Notes: generated from the letters alone by a model not told the origin. 63,468 nt of DNA from Sporosarcina aquimarina (GCF_019748715.1 NZ_JACLBZ010000037.1:1-63468); one strand, 5' to 3'; shown: positions 44,065-52,701, numbered from the stretch's first letter. Numbers and translations: made by a program.

Positions 44065-45282
44065 GTGGCAGAGATCATAGTACCTGAACTAGCAGAATCG
44101 ATTACAGAAGGCACAATTGCAAAATGGTTGAAACAACCCGGTGAAAACGTAGATAAAGGTGAATTCATCGTTGAATTGGAAACAGACAAAGTGAACGTCG
44201 AAGTCATTTCAGAAGAAGCAGGTGTTGTATCTGAACTACTGGCTGCGGAAGGCGACACAGTTGAAGTTGGCCAAGTAATCGCGATTGTAGGCGAAGGTTC
44301 AGGTGCACCGGCACAGCAAGCTCCACAAGCAACAGAAGCAGCGGCTCCGGCAGCAGCTCCAGCTCCAAAACAAGAAGCTGCAGTTGAGCAAGCTACTTCT
44401 ACAGACCGTACAATTGCAAGCCCGGCAGCACGTAAGATGGCACGTGAAAAAGGAATCGATCTAGCAGCGGTTTCACCTGTAGATCCAATGGGTCGCGTAC
44501 GTGCACAAGACGTATCCGCTCATACAAACGCTCCTAAAGCACAGCCACAAGCTAAACCGGCTGTAACTGAAGCTAAAGATGACGGCCGCATCACACGCGA
44601 AAAAATGACTCGCCGCCGTCAAACGATTGCAAAGCGTCTTCTTGAAGTGAAGCAATCGACTGCAATGCTTACTACGTTCAACGAAATTGATATGACAAAC
44701 GTGATGGCTCTTCGTTCACGCAAGAAAGATCAGTTCTTCGAGCAAAACGATGTGCGCCTAGGCTTCATGTCATTCTTCACGAAAGCAGTCGTTGCAGCAT
44801 TGAAGAAATATCCTTATGTCAATGCGGAAATCGATGGCGATGAAATTTTATTGAAAAACTATTTTGATATCGGTATCGCAGTTTCCACTGAAGGCGGATT
44901 GGTTGTACCAAACGTTGTGGACGCAGACCGCAAAAACTTCGCTGAAATTGAAGCTTCTATCGGAGAGCTTGCGAAAAAAGCACGCGACAATAAATTGACA
45001 ATTGCCGATATGACAGGCGGTTCATTCACAATTACGAATGGTGGAGTATTCGGTTCATTACTATCTACTCCAATCCTAAACGGTACACAAGTAGGTATCC
45101 TTGGTATGCATACTATCCAAAAACGTCCAGTAGCTGTTGGCGACAACATCGAAATCCGTCCAATGATGTATGTAGCACTTTCTTACGACCACCGTGTAAT
45201 TGATGGAAAGGATTCAGTTGGATTCTTGAAGATGGTTAAAGAGTTGCTTGAAAACCCTGAAGACCTTCTACTAGGTTCTTGA
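44065..45282 (+). CDS. odhB: Dihydrolipoamide succinyltransferase (E2 of 2-oxoglutarate dehydrogenase)
   Basis: A 405-residue E2 with three parts. The lipoyl domain (residues 1-75) carries the lipoylated Lys in [12 protein letters not shown]. An Ala/Pro-rich linker leads to the E3-binding domain ([16 protein letters not shown]). The catalytic domain ends in [17 protein letters not shown], where His and Asp are active. It starts at GTG 44065, with GAGGAGGAATT upstream. A perfect terminator follows. The E1 gene odhA is just upstream, and both are likely one operon. Confidence 0.96.
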   Translation: MAEIIVPELAESITEGTIAKWLKQPGENVDKGEFIVELETDKVNVEVISEEAGVVSELLAAEGDTVEVGQVIAIVGEGSGAPAQQAPQATEAAAPAAAPAPKQEAAVEQATSTDRTIASPAARKMAREKGIDLAAVSPVDPMGRVRAQDVSAHTNAPKAQPQAKPAVTEAKDDGRITREKMTRRRQTIAKRLLEVKQSTAMLTTFNEIDMTNVMALRSRKKDQFFEQNDVRLGFMSFFTKAVVAALKKYPYVNAEIDGDEILLKNYFDIGIAVSTEGGLVVPNVVDADRKNFAEIEASIGELAKKARDNKLTIADMTGGSFTITNGGVFGSLLSTPILNGTQVGILGMHTIQKRPVAVGDNIEIRPMMYVALSYDHRVIDGKDSVGFLKMVKELLENPEDLLLGS

Positions 45283-45298
45283 TCGTCTGATTCAAAAT

Positions 45299-45336
45299 AA
45301 AGCGACCCGCGTTTCAATTCGCGGGTCGCTTTCCTT
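45299..45336 (+). terminator. Intrinsic terminator after odhAB
   Basis: AAAGCGACCCGC pairs with GCGGGTCGCTTT (12 bp), followed by a T-containing stretch. Confidence 0.9.
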
Positions 45337-45364
45337 TATGAAATATGAGAGGGGAGATGAAACT

Positions 45365-45574
45365 ATGTCTTATCTGAACTGGTTAGAGGCACCTACTTTG
45401 AAAACTGTCACGTGCACACACACCGACGCGGAAAAATATGTCGTCAATCATATGTTGACAGCAGGGAATACGTACGAAGTAAAAAATGAAACAGATGAAT
45501 TTTTATTCATCGTCGACAATTCTGGAAAAGTCGGCGGCTATTACAAAACGTACTTTGCAAACGAACAGATCTAA
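45365..45574 (+). CDS. DUF6501 family small protein
   Basis: A 69-residue protein with conserved blocks KTVTCTHTDAEKYVVNHMLT, YEVKNETDEFLFIVDNSGKVGGYYKTYF. These match small proteins often found next to odhB in Bacillales (DUF6501). The function is unknown. ATG 45365 has AGGGGAGATG before it; a longer frame from 45338 lacks a ribosome binding site. The terminator at 45617-45647 follows. Confidence 0.65.
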   Translation: MSYLNWLEAPTLKTVTCTHTDAEKYVVNHMLTAGNTYEVKNETDEFLFIVDNSGKVGGYYKTYFANEQI

Positions 45575-45616
45575 CTGCAAAAATGTCCTTATGAGGTAAC
45601 AAGTTCGGTTGACATG

Positions 45617-45647
45617 AAAAAACGCTCAGATTTCTGAGCGTTTTTTT
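45617..45647. terminator. Intrinsic terminator with AACGCTCAGA stem
   Basis: AACGCTCAGA and TCTGAGCGTT pair around a 2-base loop and are flanked by A and T runs, so it works in both directions. A near-identical stem recurs at 46919-46950. Confidence 0.8.
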
Positions 45648-45724
45648 CTATACTATTTTACGAATAGAAGGTATCCATAATGTTTGTTCCACGATCGCGA
45701 CCATTTGCTTTGAAAAGCTATTTA

Positions 45725-45931
45725 CTATTGCAAATTTAAAAGGTCTGTAATAATTTCTGAGCTATTAGGCGTTAATAAGAAAACGGATAAGATTACAAAT
45801 AGTCCTCCTGTAACTAGTGGAACAAACGCTTTAATTCCTCCAGCTGTCTTTATTTTAACTAACCCCACAATAAAAACGACAACACCTGTCAGAAGTAAAA
45901 GTAAGTACCAGAACCCCATAAAATCACCCAT
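45725..45931 (-). CDS. Two-helix membrane protein, hypothetical
   Basis: A 68-residue protein with two membrane helices (LLLLLTGVVVFIVGLV and AFVPLVTGGLFVILSVFLL) linked by a short basic loop, with a polar tail. The upstream AAAGGAATGG is a plausible ribosome binding site for ATG 45931. No family is recognised. It lies at the edge of a relic region. Confidence 0.5.
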   Translation of the reverse strand: MGDFMGFWYLLLLLTGVVVFIVGLVKIKTAGGIKAFVPLVTGGLFVILSVFLLTPNSSEIITDLLNLQ

Positions 45932-46079
45932 TCCTTTTTAGATTTTGATTAAAGTTGTTCCTATCGAACGCCTTCTCGAAATCGTTGTAATATAAGACGG
46001 ATTAAATTCATTACGAGTTTCATACTTGCAACACTAAATAGCCAGTTCATTAAACAAATTTCAATTCCTTTTTTAAGGG

Positions 46080-46112
46080 ATGATTGCACTATTCATCAAT
46101 AGAAAAAAGTAA
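46080..46112 (+). pseudogene. C-terminal remnant of a holin-like type I toxin
   Basis: ATG 46080 to TAA 46112 encodes MIALFINRKK, the same last ten residues as the intact toxin at 21454-21564. The following bases (AGTAACCATTCTCC and so on) also resemble that locus. The membrane helix before it is lost. Confidence 0.55.
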
Positions 46113-46687
46113 CCATTCTCCTCTATGACTCAAGATTAGAAACCCTTCCTTGAATCATGCATACTTTTTACGTTAGAATGGGGGCAGATAGTAAAAGATA
46201 GAAGAGCTTGAACTCTCCCGCAATCTTAGCCATCCAGGTGAGTGGTTGTCAACTTAAAATTCCTTTTTATCTCAAGAACCACCCTTTTGCTTCTTACGGC
46301 GCAGAGTGGCTTTCTTTTTGTCTAAAGTTGACTATTTCTTCTCTGATAAAGCATTCACCTATTTCCTATTGATTTGTCAAATAACTAATATCCCAGGAAG
46401 AAGTAGTGAAGATATAGAATCATTTGTTAAGGATTTAGGAAAAGGAATTAATCACTAGGGATTAACAAAGCTAAATCTTTAGGTCCGTTTATTAATGAAA
46501 TTGTAAAAGAGTTTAGCAAAATAAACGATATGTTTTTAACGGTTGCTTATCCGGACATTTCAGTAGAACCTATTGCAGTTTACAAATGAAATTATAATTT
46601 TGAATATTATTTTTGTGGTTTTAACATTGGACTTACTTAGGTAACGGGCGCAATTGCGAAAGAAAAATTTCAAACAGACCTCCTTAG

Positions 46688-46826
46688 TTGATTGGAGTGG
46701 AAGGCGGCGACTCCGGCAGGATTAGCGGGACAGGTGAAACACCTAGGTGAGCGAAGCGAGCAGTGTGGTTCAACGCCCGCCCTGCGGAACGCGTCCGCCT
46801 GCAACGGAATTCAACGGCTGCCAGGC
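46688..46826. repeat. Dispersed Bacillales intergenic repeat (imperfect inverted)
   Basis: GTTGATTGGAGTGGAAGGCG at the left can pair with the right end GCGTCCGCCTGCAACGG...TTCAACG. Between them lie GACTCCGGCAGGATTAGC, GGTGAAACACC and GCCCGCCCTGCGG. The set of blocks matches a repeat found many times in Bacillus-type and Planococcaceae genomes. Confidence 0.7.
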
Positions 46827-46918
46827 TGTAACCCGTTAGTCAGGTTAAATTCATAGTTCAATTAAAAGGCACGATTATCGGACAAACAACTCCCAACATC
46901 TGTAAACTGTTGAAATGC

Positions 46919-46950
46919 AAAAACGCTCAGAATCAAATCTGAGCGTTTTT
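46919..46950. terminator. Intrinsic terminator with AACGCTCAGA stem, second copy
   Basis: AAAAACGCTCAGA and TCTGAGCGTTTTT form a 13-bp stem with a 6-base loop and T runs in both directions. The stem is nearly the same as at 45617-45647, so the 1.3 kb between them is bracketed by copies of one terminator. Confidence 0.8.
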
Positions 46951-47040
46951 ATTTGCTATGTGTTTTGTCGTTTTACTAGTGAACTGCATACTAATTAGAA
47001 TAATACTTATAGTACTAGTTCCCATCAACCGAAGCTGTAC

Positions 47041-48231
47041 TTACGAAGGACGGTTTTTTGATTCTTCATATACAGAAAGTAAACGAGTTTTAAGATCTTC
47101 TTCCATACGCGCGATCTCGTGTTCCGCTGCTTTACGTTTCGCTCGGCCGTCTGCTTGGATAACAAGTGTTTCTTCGATCGTTTGGATTAAGTTCTCTTGT
47201 GTCTTTTTCAGAGTATCGATTTCAATTATGCCTTTTTCATTCTCTTTGGCCGTTTCAATACTGTTCGTTTTCAGCATCTCCGAATTACGCAGTAACAGAT
47301 CATTCGTTGTCTTTGTAACAAGCTTTTGCGATTCCACAGCTTTTTGCTGACGATTCAACGTCAGGGCAATCGCAATTTGGTTCTTCCACAAGGGAATAGC
47401 CGTCATAATGGATGCTTGGATCTTTTCTGCCAACGTCTGGTTAGTTTGCTGAATCATCCGGATTTGCGGAGCACTCTGAATCGTAATTTGGCGTGACAGT
47501 TGTAGATCATAGAGACGTTTCTCCAGGCGATCGACAAACTGTGCCATATCATTGACTTCTTGAACCATCATTTGATCATCCGCAAGCTCTGCTTTTCTGT
47601 GCAACTCAGGAATAATTGTATTGTTAATTTCCTCGACTTTCAGTTCTGCAGCTGCAATGTAGACGTTAAGTGCTTGGAAATAGGTCTTGTTCTGCTCATA
47701 TAGATTATCAAGCATACGCACATCTTCCATTAAACCGCGTTTTGAATGTTCCAATTGCACCCCAATTTTATCAATCTGGGTACCTAATTTTTGATATCTC
47801 GTCATCATTTCCTGAACAGAGCGTGTCGCTTTACCAAATAGGCGGCTTAGGCCAGATTTCTTTTTCTCCGATAAGTCATCCGGGTCGATTTCGGATAGTT
47901 TATTCATCAATTCATTGAGCACGTCGCCTACAGGACCTATGTCTTTACTTTGTACATGATCCAGCATTTTATGGGAAAAGCGGGACAGTTCGTTCTGAGC
48001 ATTGGCACCATACGTAATGATCGCTTCATAATTACCTACGGGAATTTGCGAAGCCAACTGTTTCGCTTTGTCTTGTTCTTCTTTTGATAGGCGGTCTACG
48101 AGCTTAGTAGATGCACCACTTTCCGCAAGGGTGGTCTCCATTTCTTGCGGTAATAGGCTGGCATCCATGTCGAATGGATTGCCGAGTAAGTCATCAATTG
48201 TGGTTTCCTCTTGTGCATTTTTATCTGTCAT
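47041..48231 (-). CDS. yaaN: TelA/YaaN-family toxic anion resistance protein
   Basis: A 396-residue cytoplasmic, mostly helical protein of the TelA family (tellurite or toxic-anion resistance; YaaN in Bacillus). Long coiled-coil-like helices dominate, with landmarks GNYEAIITYGANAQNELSRFS, YQKLGTQIDKIGVQLE and LWKNQIAIALTLNRQQKAVESQKLVT. The function is unclear; such proteins are linked to envelope stress. ATG 48231 has AAAGGAG upstream; the longer frame from 48297 is not needed. It overlaps xpaC by 11 bases, the Bacillus xpaC-yaaN arrangement. Confidence 0.82.
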   Translation of the reverse strand: MTDKNAQEETTIDDLLGNPFDMDASLLPQEMETTLAESGASTKLVDRLSKEEQDKAKQLASQIPVGNYEAIITYGANAQNELSRFSHKMLDHVQSKDIGPVGDVLNELMNKLSEIDPDDLSEKKKSGLSRLFGKATRSVQEMMTRYQKLGTQIDKIGVQLEHSKRGLMEDVRMLDNLYEQNKTYFQALNVYIAAAELKVEEINNTIIPELHRKAELADDQMMVQEVNDMAQFVDRLEKRLYDLQLSRQITIQSAPQIRMIQQTNQTLAEKIQASIMTAIPLWKNQIAIALTLNRQQKAVESQKLVTKTTNDLLLRNSEMLKTNSIETAKENEKGIIEIDTLKKTQENLIQTIEETLVIQADGRAKRKAAEHEIARMEEDLKTRLLSVYEESKNRPS

Positions 48232-48880
48232 TAGAATGTTCTCCTTTCGATTCGAGCAACGGTTTATCTTTATTGATTGTAACATCAACAAAATCAATTT
48301 CCATTTGTAGTTGCTCTAAATCCGTCGCAACTGCATTTCGTAAATCTCTTTCCATCTCTTGACTTAAATCAGATAACGTCTCCCGTGTATGCTGAAGGGC
48401 TACTTTGATTTCTCGATCTTTTAGCGGTTGATTAACTAAAAGACCATACTTAGAAGTCAATTCCACTGCAGAATCTAGATGTGCGTAGAAAAACGTCTCC
48501 ACCTGATAAAATTTACGTGGATTCGTTTGAACAATTTTAATGATCCTTCTAGCCATCGAAGACATATCATATACTTGTCTAAACGCTTGGATAGAACGCA
48601 CTTGTCCATACATATTGGCCAAACGTTTCAATTTTTGCTTGGATTGGGTGAGTTGGTGTTCGATATGCTTATATTCAGAACGCGTCATTCCAAGTTGTTT
48701 CAGGTTGGAACGTAATTGTACTTCTTTGATGGCCACATTTCCACCTGCATACAACGCGATACCAATCGCAGAACTCACAAAGAAATTCAGACTCGTAGCC
48801 CCGATCAGAGTAAACCAAGTCAGGAAACTAGCAGGAGCCATAATTGCGTGTCGCGTAAAAAAGTTTTTTATTTTATTCAT
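48221..48880 (-). CDS. xpaC: XpaC family protein
   Basis: A 219-residue protein with two N-terminal hydrophobic segments (FLTWFTLIGATSLNFFVSSAIGIALYAGG) followed by a helical cytoplasmic part. It matches the XpaC family, named for hydrolysis of 5-bromo-4-chloroindolyl phosphate in Bacillus, whose real role is unknown. It is the first gene of the xpaC-yaaN pair, and the overlap with the TelA-type gene suggests translational coupling. The ribosome binding site is AAGGTGG, 11 bases before ATG 48880. Confidence 0.78.
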   Translation of the reverse strand: MNKIKNFFTRHAIMAPASFLTWFTLIGATSLNFFVSSAIGIALYAGGNVAIKEVQLRSNLKQLGMTRSEYKHIEHQLTQSKQKLKRLANMYGQVRSIQAFRQVYDMSSMARRIIKIVQTNPRKFYQVETFFYAHLDSAVELTSKYGLLVNQPLKDREIKVALQHTRETLSDLSQEMERDLRNAVATDLEQLQMEIDFVDVTINKDKPLLESKGEHSNDR

Positions 48881-49112
48881 AATTTGTCAGGCCACCTTCC
48901 ATTCTATATACATTACTTACGGATTGACAGCGAAAAAGTTTCATTCGGCCCAATAGGGGATGTTGACCATAATCCATCCTATCCTAATTATAGCTGAAAT
49001 CGGATGAAAACTCATATATTTCGTCGCACCAATCTTTTTACTTTGCTATAGGGAATAGATTTGCTAGAATAAGTGTCATTCATGCATAGAGCGGATAAAG
49101 GGGTGCATACTA

Positions 49113-49406
49113 ATGTATGAAGTGGTCTATATGAAAGCTGATTTTGAACCATGGTGGATGTTTGAAGAGTGGAGAGACTTTACAATCTCCACGAAAACTT
49201 TTCCAAATAAAATTGAAATGCAAGAATATGTGAGTGCTATGGTCATCGATATGAAAACGCGTTACGAGCACTATGAGATACGCAAAGGCTGTTTTCACGC
49301 ATTTTGGTCGCCATCTGAAAAGCATTATTGCGACGGCTGTGAAGGCGATTTGCAAATTTATCATGGACTTATTGTATTGGTGAATGATCAACCAGATATA
49401 TCGTAA
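49113..49406 (+). CDS. DUF1033 family protein
   Basis: A 97-residue protein with the DUF1033 pattern: YEVVYMKADFEPWWMFEEW near the start, then a YVSAMVIDMKTRYEHYEIRKGCFHAFWS block and YCDGCEGDLQIYHGLIVL. It is small and soluble, and its function is unknown. The ATG 49113 follows AAAGGGGTGC. The next gene is csp, with its own promoter, so this gene is probably transcribed alone. Confidence 0.75.
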   Translation: MYEVVYMKADFEPWWMFEEWRDFTISTKTFPNKIEMQEYVSAMVIDMKTRYEHYEIRKGCFHAFWSPSEKHYCDGCEGDLQIYHGLIVLVNDQPDIS

Positions 49407-49436
49407 AAAGATTCTGTAAGTTCGGTATGCTTTTTA

Positions 49437-49464
49437 TTGACAATCCATCCAATTATGATATACT
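49437..49464 (+). promoter_or_regulatory. SigmaA-type promoter upstream of cold-shock gene
   Basis: TTGACA (49437-49442) and TATACT (49459-49464) are separated by 16 bases. Transcription would start near 49471, leaving a leader of about 147 bases before the cold-shock ATG. Confidence 0.7.
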
Positions 49465-49503
49465 TGCTCTAAGTGAAATAGTCAAACGATCGTATGCTAA
49501 TTG

Positions 49504-49565
49504 ATTCACCTATTACAAAAGGGATCGGCGACGTCGGCACCTTTTGTAATATGTGAATTTTTTTT
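49504..49565 (+). terminator. Terminator-like hairpin inside the cold-shock leader
   Basis: ATTCAC plus ATTACAAAAGG (49504-49522) pairs with CCTTTTGTAAT plus GTGAAT (49540-49558) around GGCGACGTCGG, and the stem is followed directly by T8 (49558-49565). It lies between the promoter and the ATG. Confidence 0.6.
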
Positions 49566-49617
49566 ATGCGAAAGTTCATGTATTAACAAGTACTTATACA
49601 TTTTTGGAGGTTATCGA

Positions 49618-49818
49618 ATGAAACAAGGTACAGTAAAGTGGTTCAATTCTGAAAAAGGCTTCGGTTTTATCGAAGTTGATGGAGAAGACGATATTTTCGT
49701 ACACTTCTCAGCAATCCAAGGCGACGGATTCAAGTCACTTGACGAAGGTCAACAAGTTGAATTTGAAGTTGTCGAAGGAAACCGTGGTTTACAAGCAGCT
49801 AACGTTGTGAAATTATAA
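49618..49818 (+). CDS. Cold-shock protein (CspA/CspB family)
   Basis: A 66-residue cold-shock domain protein. The two RNA-binding motifs are clear: KGFGFI (RNP1) and DIFVHFSAI (RNP2), with the typical opening [20 protein letters not shown]. Such proteins bind single-stranded RNA and keep mRNA open at low temperature. The ribosome binding site TTGGAGG precedes ATG 49618. The leader of about 147 bases fits cold-shock genes, but it also carries a terminator-like hairpin at 49504-49565. The paralogue name (cspA to cspD) cannot be set from sequence. Confidence 0.95.
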   Translation: MKQGTVKWFNSEKGFGFIEVDGEDDIFVHFSAIQGDGFKSLDEGQQVEFEVVEGNRGLQAANVVKL

Positions 49819-49828
49819 TCCACTTGCA

Positions 49829-49856
49829 GAAAGGCGCCTATAGAGGCGCCTTTTTA
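49829..49856. terminator. Bidirectional terminator between csp and lipoprotein gene
   Basis: AAAGGCGCC and GGCGCCTTT form a 9-bp stem with a 6-base loop and T run on the plus side; the minus side has a shorter T run. Confidence 0.8.
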
Positions 49857-49867
49857 TGTGGTATAAA

Positions 49868-50551
49868 TCATTCAGGTTGTGTTACGGTTTCCAGCAAAGA
49901 AGTTACTACAAAATCTTCTTCTGATGTCATGATCGACTCTCGTTTTACCTCGCCGAATCCTTTCACTAAATAGATGCGATTGATAATGTCTTTATCCTTT
50001 TTTTCGATAACGATCGCATCCTCAAATTGCTGATACGGTGTTTCTACAGAAGCATCCGTTTTTACAATGGTCCACTCATCAAACGTTGTGCCTTTTTCGA
50101 TCGGTCCCTTTAAATAGACGCGGATCGGCTTCAATGCTTCCAACTCTTCTTTTGAAGGAACTTCGGCAGCCAGTTGGACCGGCTCTTCCTGAAGAACCTG
50201 GATTTCATCTCCTTGAAGCTTGTATACTTTCTGAATGAAAGACCCACCGTTATTTTCATGGACCACAATATAATCCTCAATAGGGGAATTCACTGTGATA
50301 TCCAATTCAGCAAACTCATTTCCTTCACCTTTATAATGGGCACTTGATCCATCAGGAAGAAAGTAGTCCAGTAATTGCACTTCTGTTTTTTCTGCATCCT
50401 GTTGATCTGTTTGGCTCTCATTTGTTTGTTCATCCTTAGTTGGCTTATCATTTGTGCTGCCACTGTCATCCAGTGATGTAGCAGGCTTAGAAGAACAACC
50501 GGCCATTACAAGCAGAAGCGCAAATACAAGAACGATTGAATTGCGTTTCAT
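49868..50551 (-). CDS. Putative lipoprotein of unknown family
   Basis: A 227-residue exported lipoprotein. The signal MKRNSIVLVFALLLVMAGC ends in the lipobox with Cys19; a Thr/Ser/Asp/Gln-rich linker follows (residues 20-60). The mature domain has repeated beta-type stretches such as LPDGSSAHYKGEGNEFAELDITV. I do not recognise a family. The upstream AAAGGAGG precedes ATG 50551. It converges on csp and is separated from it by a bidirectional terminator. Confidence 0.7.
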   Translation of the reverse strand: MKRNSIVLVFALLLVMAGCSSKPATSLDDSGSTNDKPTKDEQTNESQTDQQDAEKTEVQLLDYFLPDGSSAHYKGEGNEFAELDITVNSPIEDYIVVHENNGGSFIQKVYKLQGDEIQVLQEEPVQLAAEVPSKEELEALKPIRVYLKGPIEKGTTFDEWTIVKTDASVETPYQQFEDAIVIEKKDKDIINRIYLVKGFGEVKRESIMTSEEDFVVTSLLETVTQPE

Positions 50552-50610
50552 GTAAAAAAACCTCCTTTATTCTGTGGTATACCCTCAATGAAACCAACTA
50601 TTCAAGAAAA

Positions 50611-50640
50611 TTAAAAAGCCCGCTTTTGAGAAAGCGGGCA
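50611..50640 (-). terminator. Intrinsic terminator after the ABC-F gene
   Basis: On the minus strand GCCCGCTTT and AAAGCGGGC pair and are followed by a T run. Confidence 0.75.
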
Positions 50641-50648
50641 TGAATCAA

Positions 50649-52247
50649 TTATGCTTTTTGACCTTTCCATTCCAAATACTCATCATACGACATCATTTTA
50701 TCGAAAATTGTTCCATCTTCATTGATTTCGATAATCCGGTTGGCGATTGTCTGAATGAACTGGTGGTCATGAGATGTGAAGACCATAGCGCCTTTAAACG
50801 CGATTAAACCATTGTTCAATGCTTGGATCGACTCCAAGTCCAAGTGGTTGGTCGGCTCATCAAGTAAAAGAACGTTAGCACTTGTCAGCATCATTTTAGA
50901 AAGCATGCAACGTACTTTTTCTCCACCCGATAATACACTTGGTTTTTTCTTTACTTCTTCACCCGAGAAGAGCATACGGCCCAGGAATCCACGCAGGAAA
51001 GTTTCCGTTTCATCTTCCGGAGAATATTGACGCAGCCATTCGACCAATGTCTGCTCAGATCCTTCAAAGTATTTCGAGTTATCGATAGGGAAGTACGCAC
51101 GTGTCGTTGTAACACCCCATTTAATCGACCCTGTATCCGGCTCAGTTTCTTCTGCAAGCAAATCGAGCAATGCAGATTTAGCAAGCGGATTACCTAGTAA
51201 AACGACTTTATCTTCTTTGCCAAGTGTGAACGTAGCATCTTTCAAGAAGGTTTTACCATCTACTGTTTTCGTAACGTCTTTGATCGTTAATACATCATTT
51301 CCAATTTCGCGGCCCATCGTGAAGTTTACGAAAGGGTAACGGCGGGACGACGGTTTGATGTCGTCTAATTCGATTTTATCAAGTGTCTTTTTACGGGAAG
51401 TTGCTTGTTTCGACTTCGAAGCATTCGCACTAAAACGCGCAATGAACGCTTGGAGTTCTTTAACTTTTTCTTCTTTTTTCTTATTCTGCTCCTGGGAAAG
51501 CTTCAATGCAAGTTGGCTGGATTCGTACCAGAAATCATAGTTCCCAGCGTAGATTTGAATTTTACTGAAGTCAAGATCCGCAATATGCGTACATACTTTA
51601 TTCAGGAAATGACGGTCGTGGGAAACGACGACAACAGTATTTTCAAAGTTGATCAAGAATTCTTCCAGCCATTGGATGGCTTTTAAGTCCAAGTGGTTGG
51701 TCGGCTCATCGAGAAGCAAGACATCCGGCTTGCCGAATAAAGCTTGGGCCAGCAATACTTTAACCTTATCCGATCCAGTTAATTCGGACATCTTAACATG
51801 GTGCATACTTTCAGAGAGTCCCAGTCCTTGCAGAAGAACAGAAGCTTCTGATTCGGCTTCCCATCCATTCATTTCAGCGAATTCGCCTTCTAATTCAGCT
51901 GCACGCATACCGTCTTCATCTGAGAAATCTTCTTTCATATAGATGGCATCTTTTTCTTTCATGACTTCATATAGACGCTTATGTCCCATGATAACCGTTT
52001 CCATCACTTCAAATTCTTCATATTCGAAGTGGTTTTGCTTCAATACAGCTAAGCGCTCGTCTTTACCTAAGATGACATTACCTGTTTGAGGTTCAAGTTC
52101 GCCTGAAACGATTTTGATAAAAGTTGATTTTCCCGCACCATTCGCTCCAATTAATCCATAACAATTACCTGGATTGAATTGTATATTGACGTCTTCGAAT
52201 AGCTTGCGGTCGCCGAAGCGAAGACTCACATTACTGACTGCTAACAT
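50649..52247 (-). CDS. ykpA: ABC-F family ATPase (YkpA/YbiT type)
   Basis: A 532-residue soluble ABC-F protein with two ATPase domains and a charged linker. The first domain has GANGAGKST, the LTGSDKVKV signature and LLLDEPTNHLD; the second has LSGGEKVRC and LLLDEPTNHLD. The opening MLAVSNVSLRFGDRKLFEDVNIQF matches YkpA/YbiT, which act on the ribosome rather than in transport. The second Walker A, near residue 350, reads GNPLAKSA in place of GxNGxGKST, so nucleotide binding there may be weak. ATG 52247 has GGAGGAT upstream. Confidence 0.85.
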   Translation of the reverse strand: MLAVSNVSLRFGDRKLFEDVNIQFNPGNCYGLIGANGAGKSTFIKIVSGELEPQTGNVILGKDERLAVLKQNHFEYEEFEVMETVIMGHKRLYEVMKEKDAIYMKEDFSDEDGMRAAELEGEFAEMNGWEAESEASVLLQGLGLSESMHHVKMSELTGSDKVKVLLAQALFGKPDVLLLDEPTNHLDLKAIQWLEEFLINFENTVVVVSHDRHFLNKVCTHIADLDFSKIQIYAGNYDFWYESSQLALKLSQEQNKKKEEKVKELQAFIARFSANASKSKQATSRKKTLDKIELDDIKPSSRRYPFVNFTMGREIGNDVLTIKDVTKTVDGKTFLKDATFTLGKEDKVVLLGNPLAKSALLDLLAEETEPDTGSIKWGVTTTRAYFPIDNSKYFEGSEQTLVEWLRQYSPEDETETFLRGFLGRMLFSGEEVKKKPSVLSGGEKVRCMLSKMMLTSANVLLLDEPTNHLDLESIQALNNGLIAFKGAMVFTSHDHQFIQTIANRIIEINEDGTIFDKMMSYDEYLEWKGQKA

Positions 52248-52465
52248 AATTAAATCCTCCTAAATTCACAATGCTCCTATTATACATTAAAAAATGATGG
52301 AATGGAATGTTTGGGCTGGAACTGTTTGCATTTTGGGTTTACGATAAGAGAAGCAGAAGTTTGCTGACACAGCAAATCATCAAGCCATATTATTTGTATT
52401 TCCACTTTTATTTTCGGCTATGCTTATACTGACATTGTAAAATCGCGAATCAATTTGAAACGCAT

Positions 52466-52701
52466 AGGTCCAGACGCAACCCACCGGAGGCAAAAACGTC
52501 ATTATCTATATTCAGCAGGAGACTCTCACCTCTACAGGTGGTGAGATGAATGGGGTCTTATTTCCTGTTCGATGGGTGTTTAAACGCCCGCTGAACAAAG
52601 ATAAAGCCTCCGGCGGATATCACAGATTTTGAGAGGAGTCAATTGTGCTTGCACAATTCAAAATCTGGACGCAATTACGCCGAGGCGTAATTGATTAAAG
52701 G
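52466..52701. repeat. Highly structured intergenic element with nested hairpins
   Basis: Within the 485-base gap before the LCP gene lie several perfect or near-perfect stems. TTCAGC (52511-52516) pairs with GCTGAA (52590-52595) and encloses TCTCACC/GGTGAGA and GGGTGTTTAAACGCCC. CAGATTTTGA/TCAAAATCTG encloses AATTGTGC/GCACAATT. CAATTACGCC/GGCGTAATTG follows. CACCGGAGGC on the left and GCCTCCGGCGG on the right are inverted copies. It may be a dispersed Planococcaceae repeat or a structured RNA. Confidence 0.5.

Larger units (their letters stand above)
45932..46957. other. Gene-poor relic region
   Basis: No complete gene is visible in about 1 kb. It contains a C-terminal fragment of a holin-like toxin (46080-46112) and a stretch near 46200-46320 that resembles the antisense-RNA part of type I loci (GAACTCTCCCGCAATCTTAG and an AGAACCACCC / GAGTGG hairpin). 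It also contains a short frame fragment (46458-46589) that ends in AVYK, a dispersed repeat (46688-46826) and a terminator. It reads like the remains of several mobile or accessory elements. Confidence 0.5.

Noticed and set aside
46958..47350. 130-codon plus-strand frame
   Set aside because: It is the complement of the TelA-type gene and has no supporting start signals.
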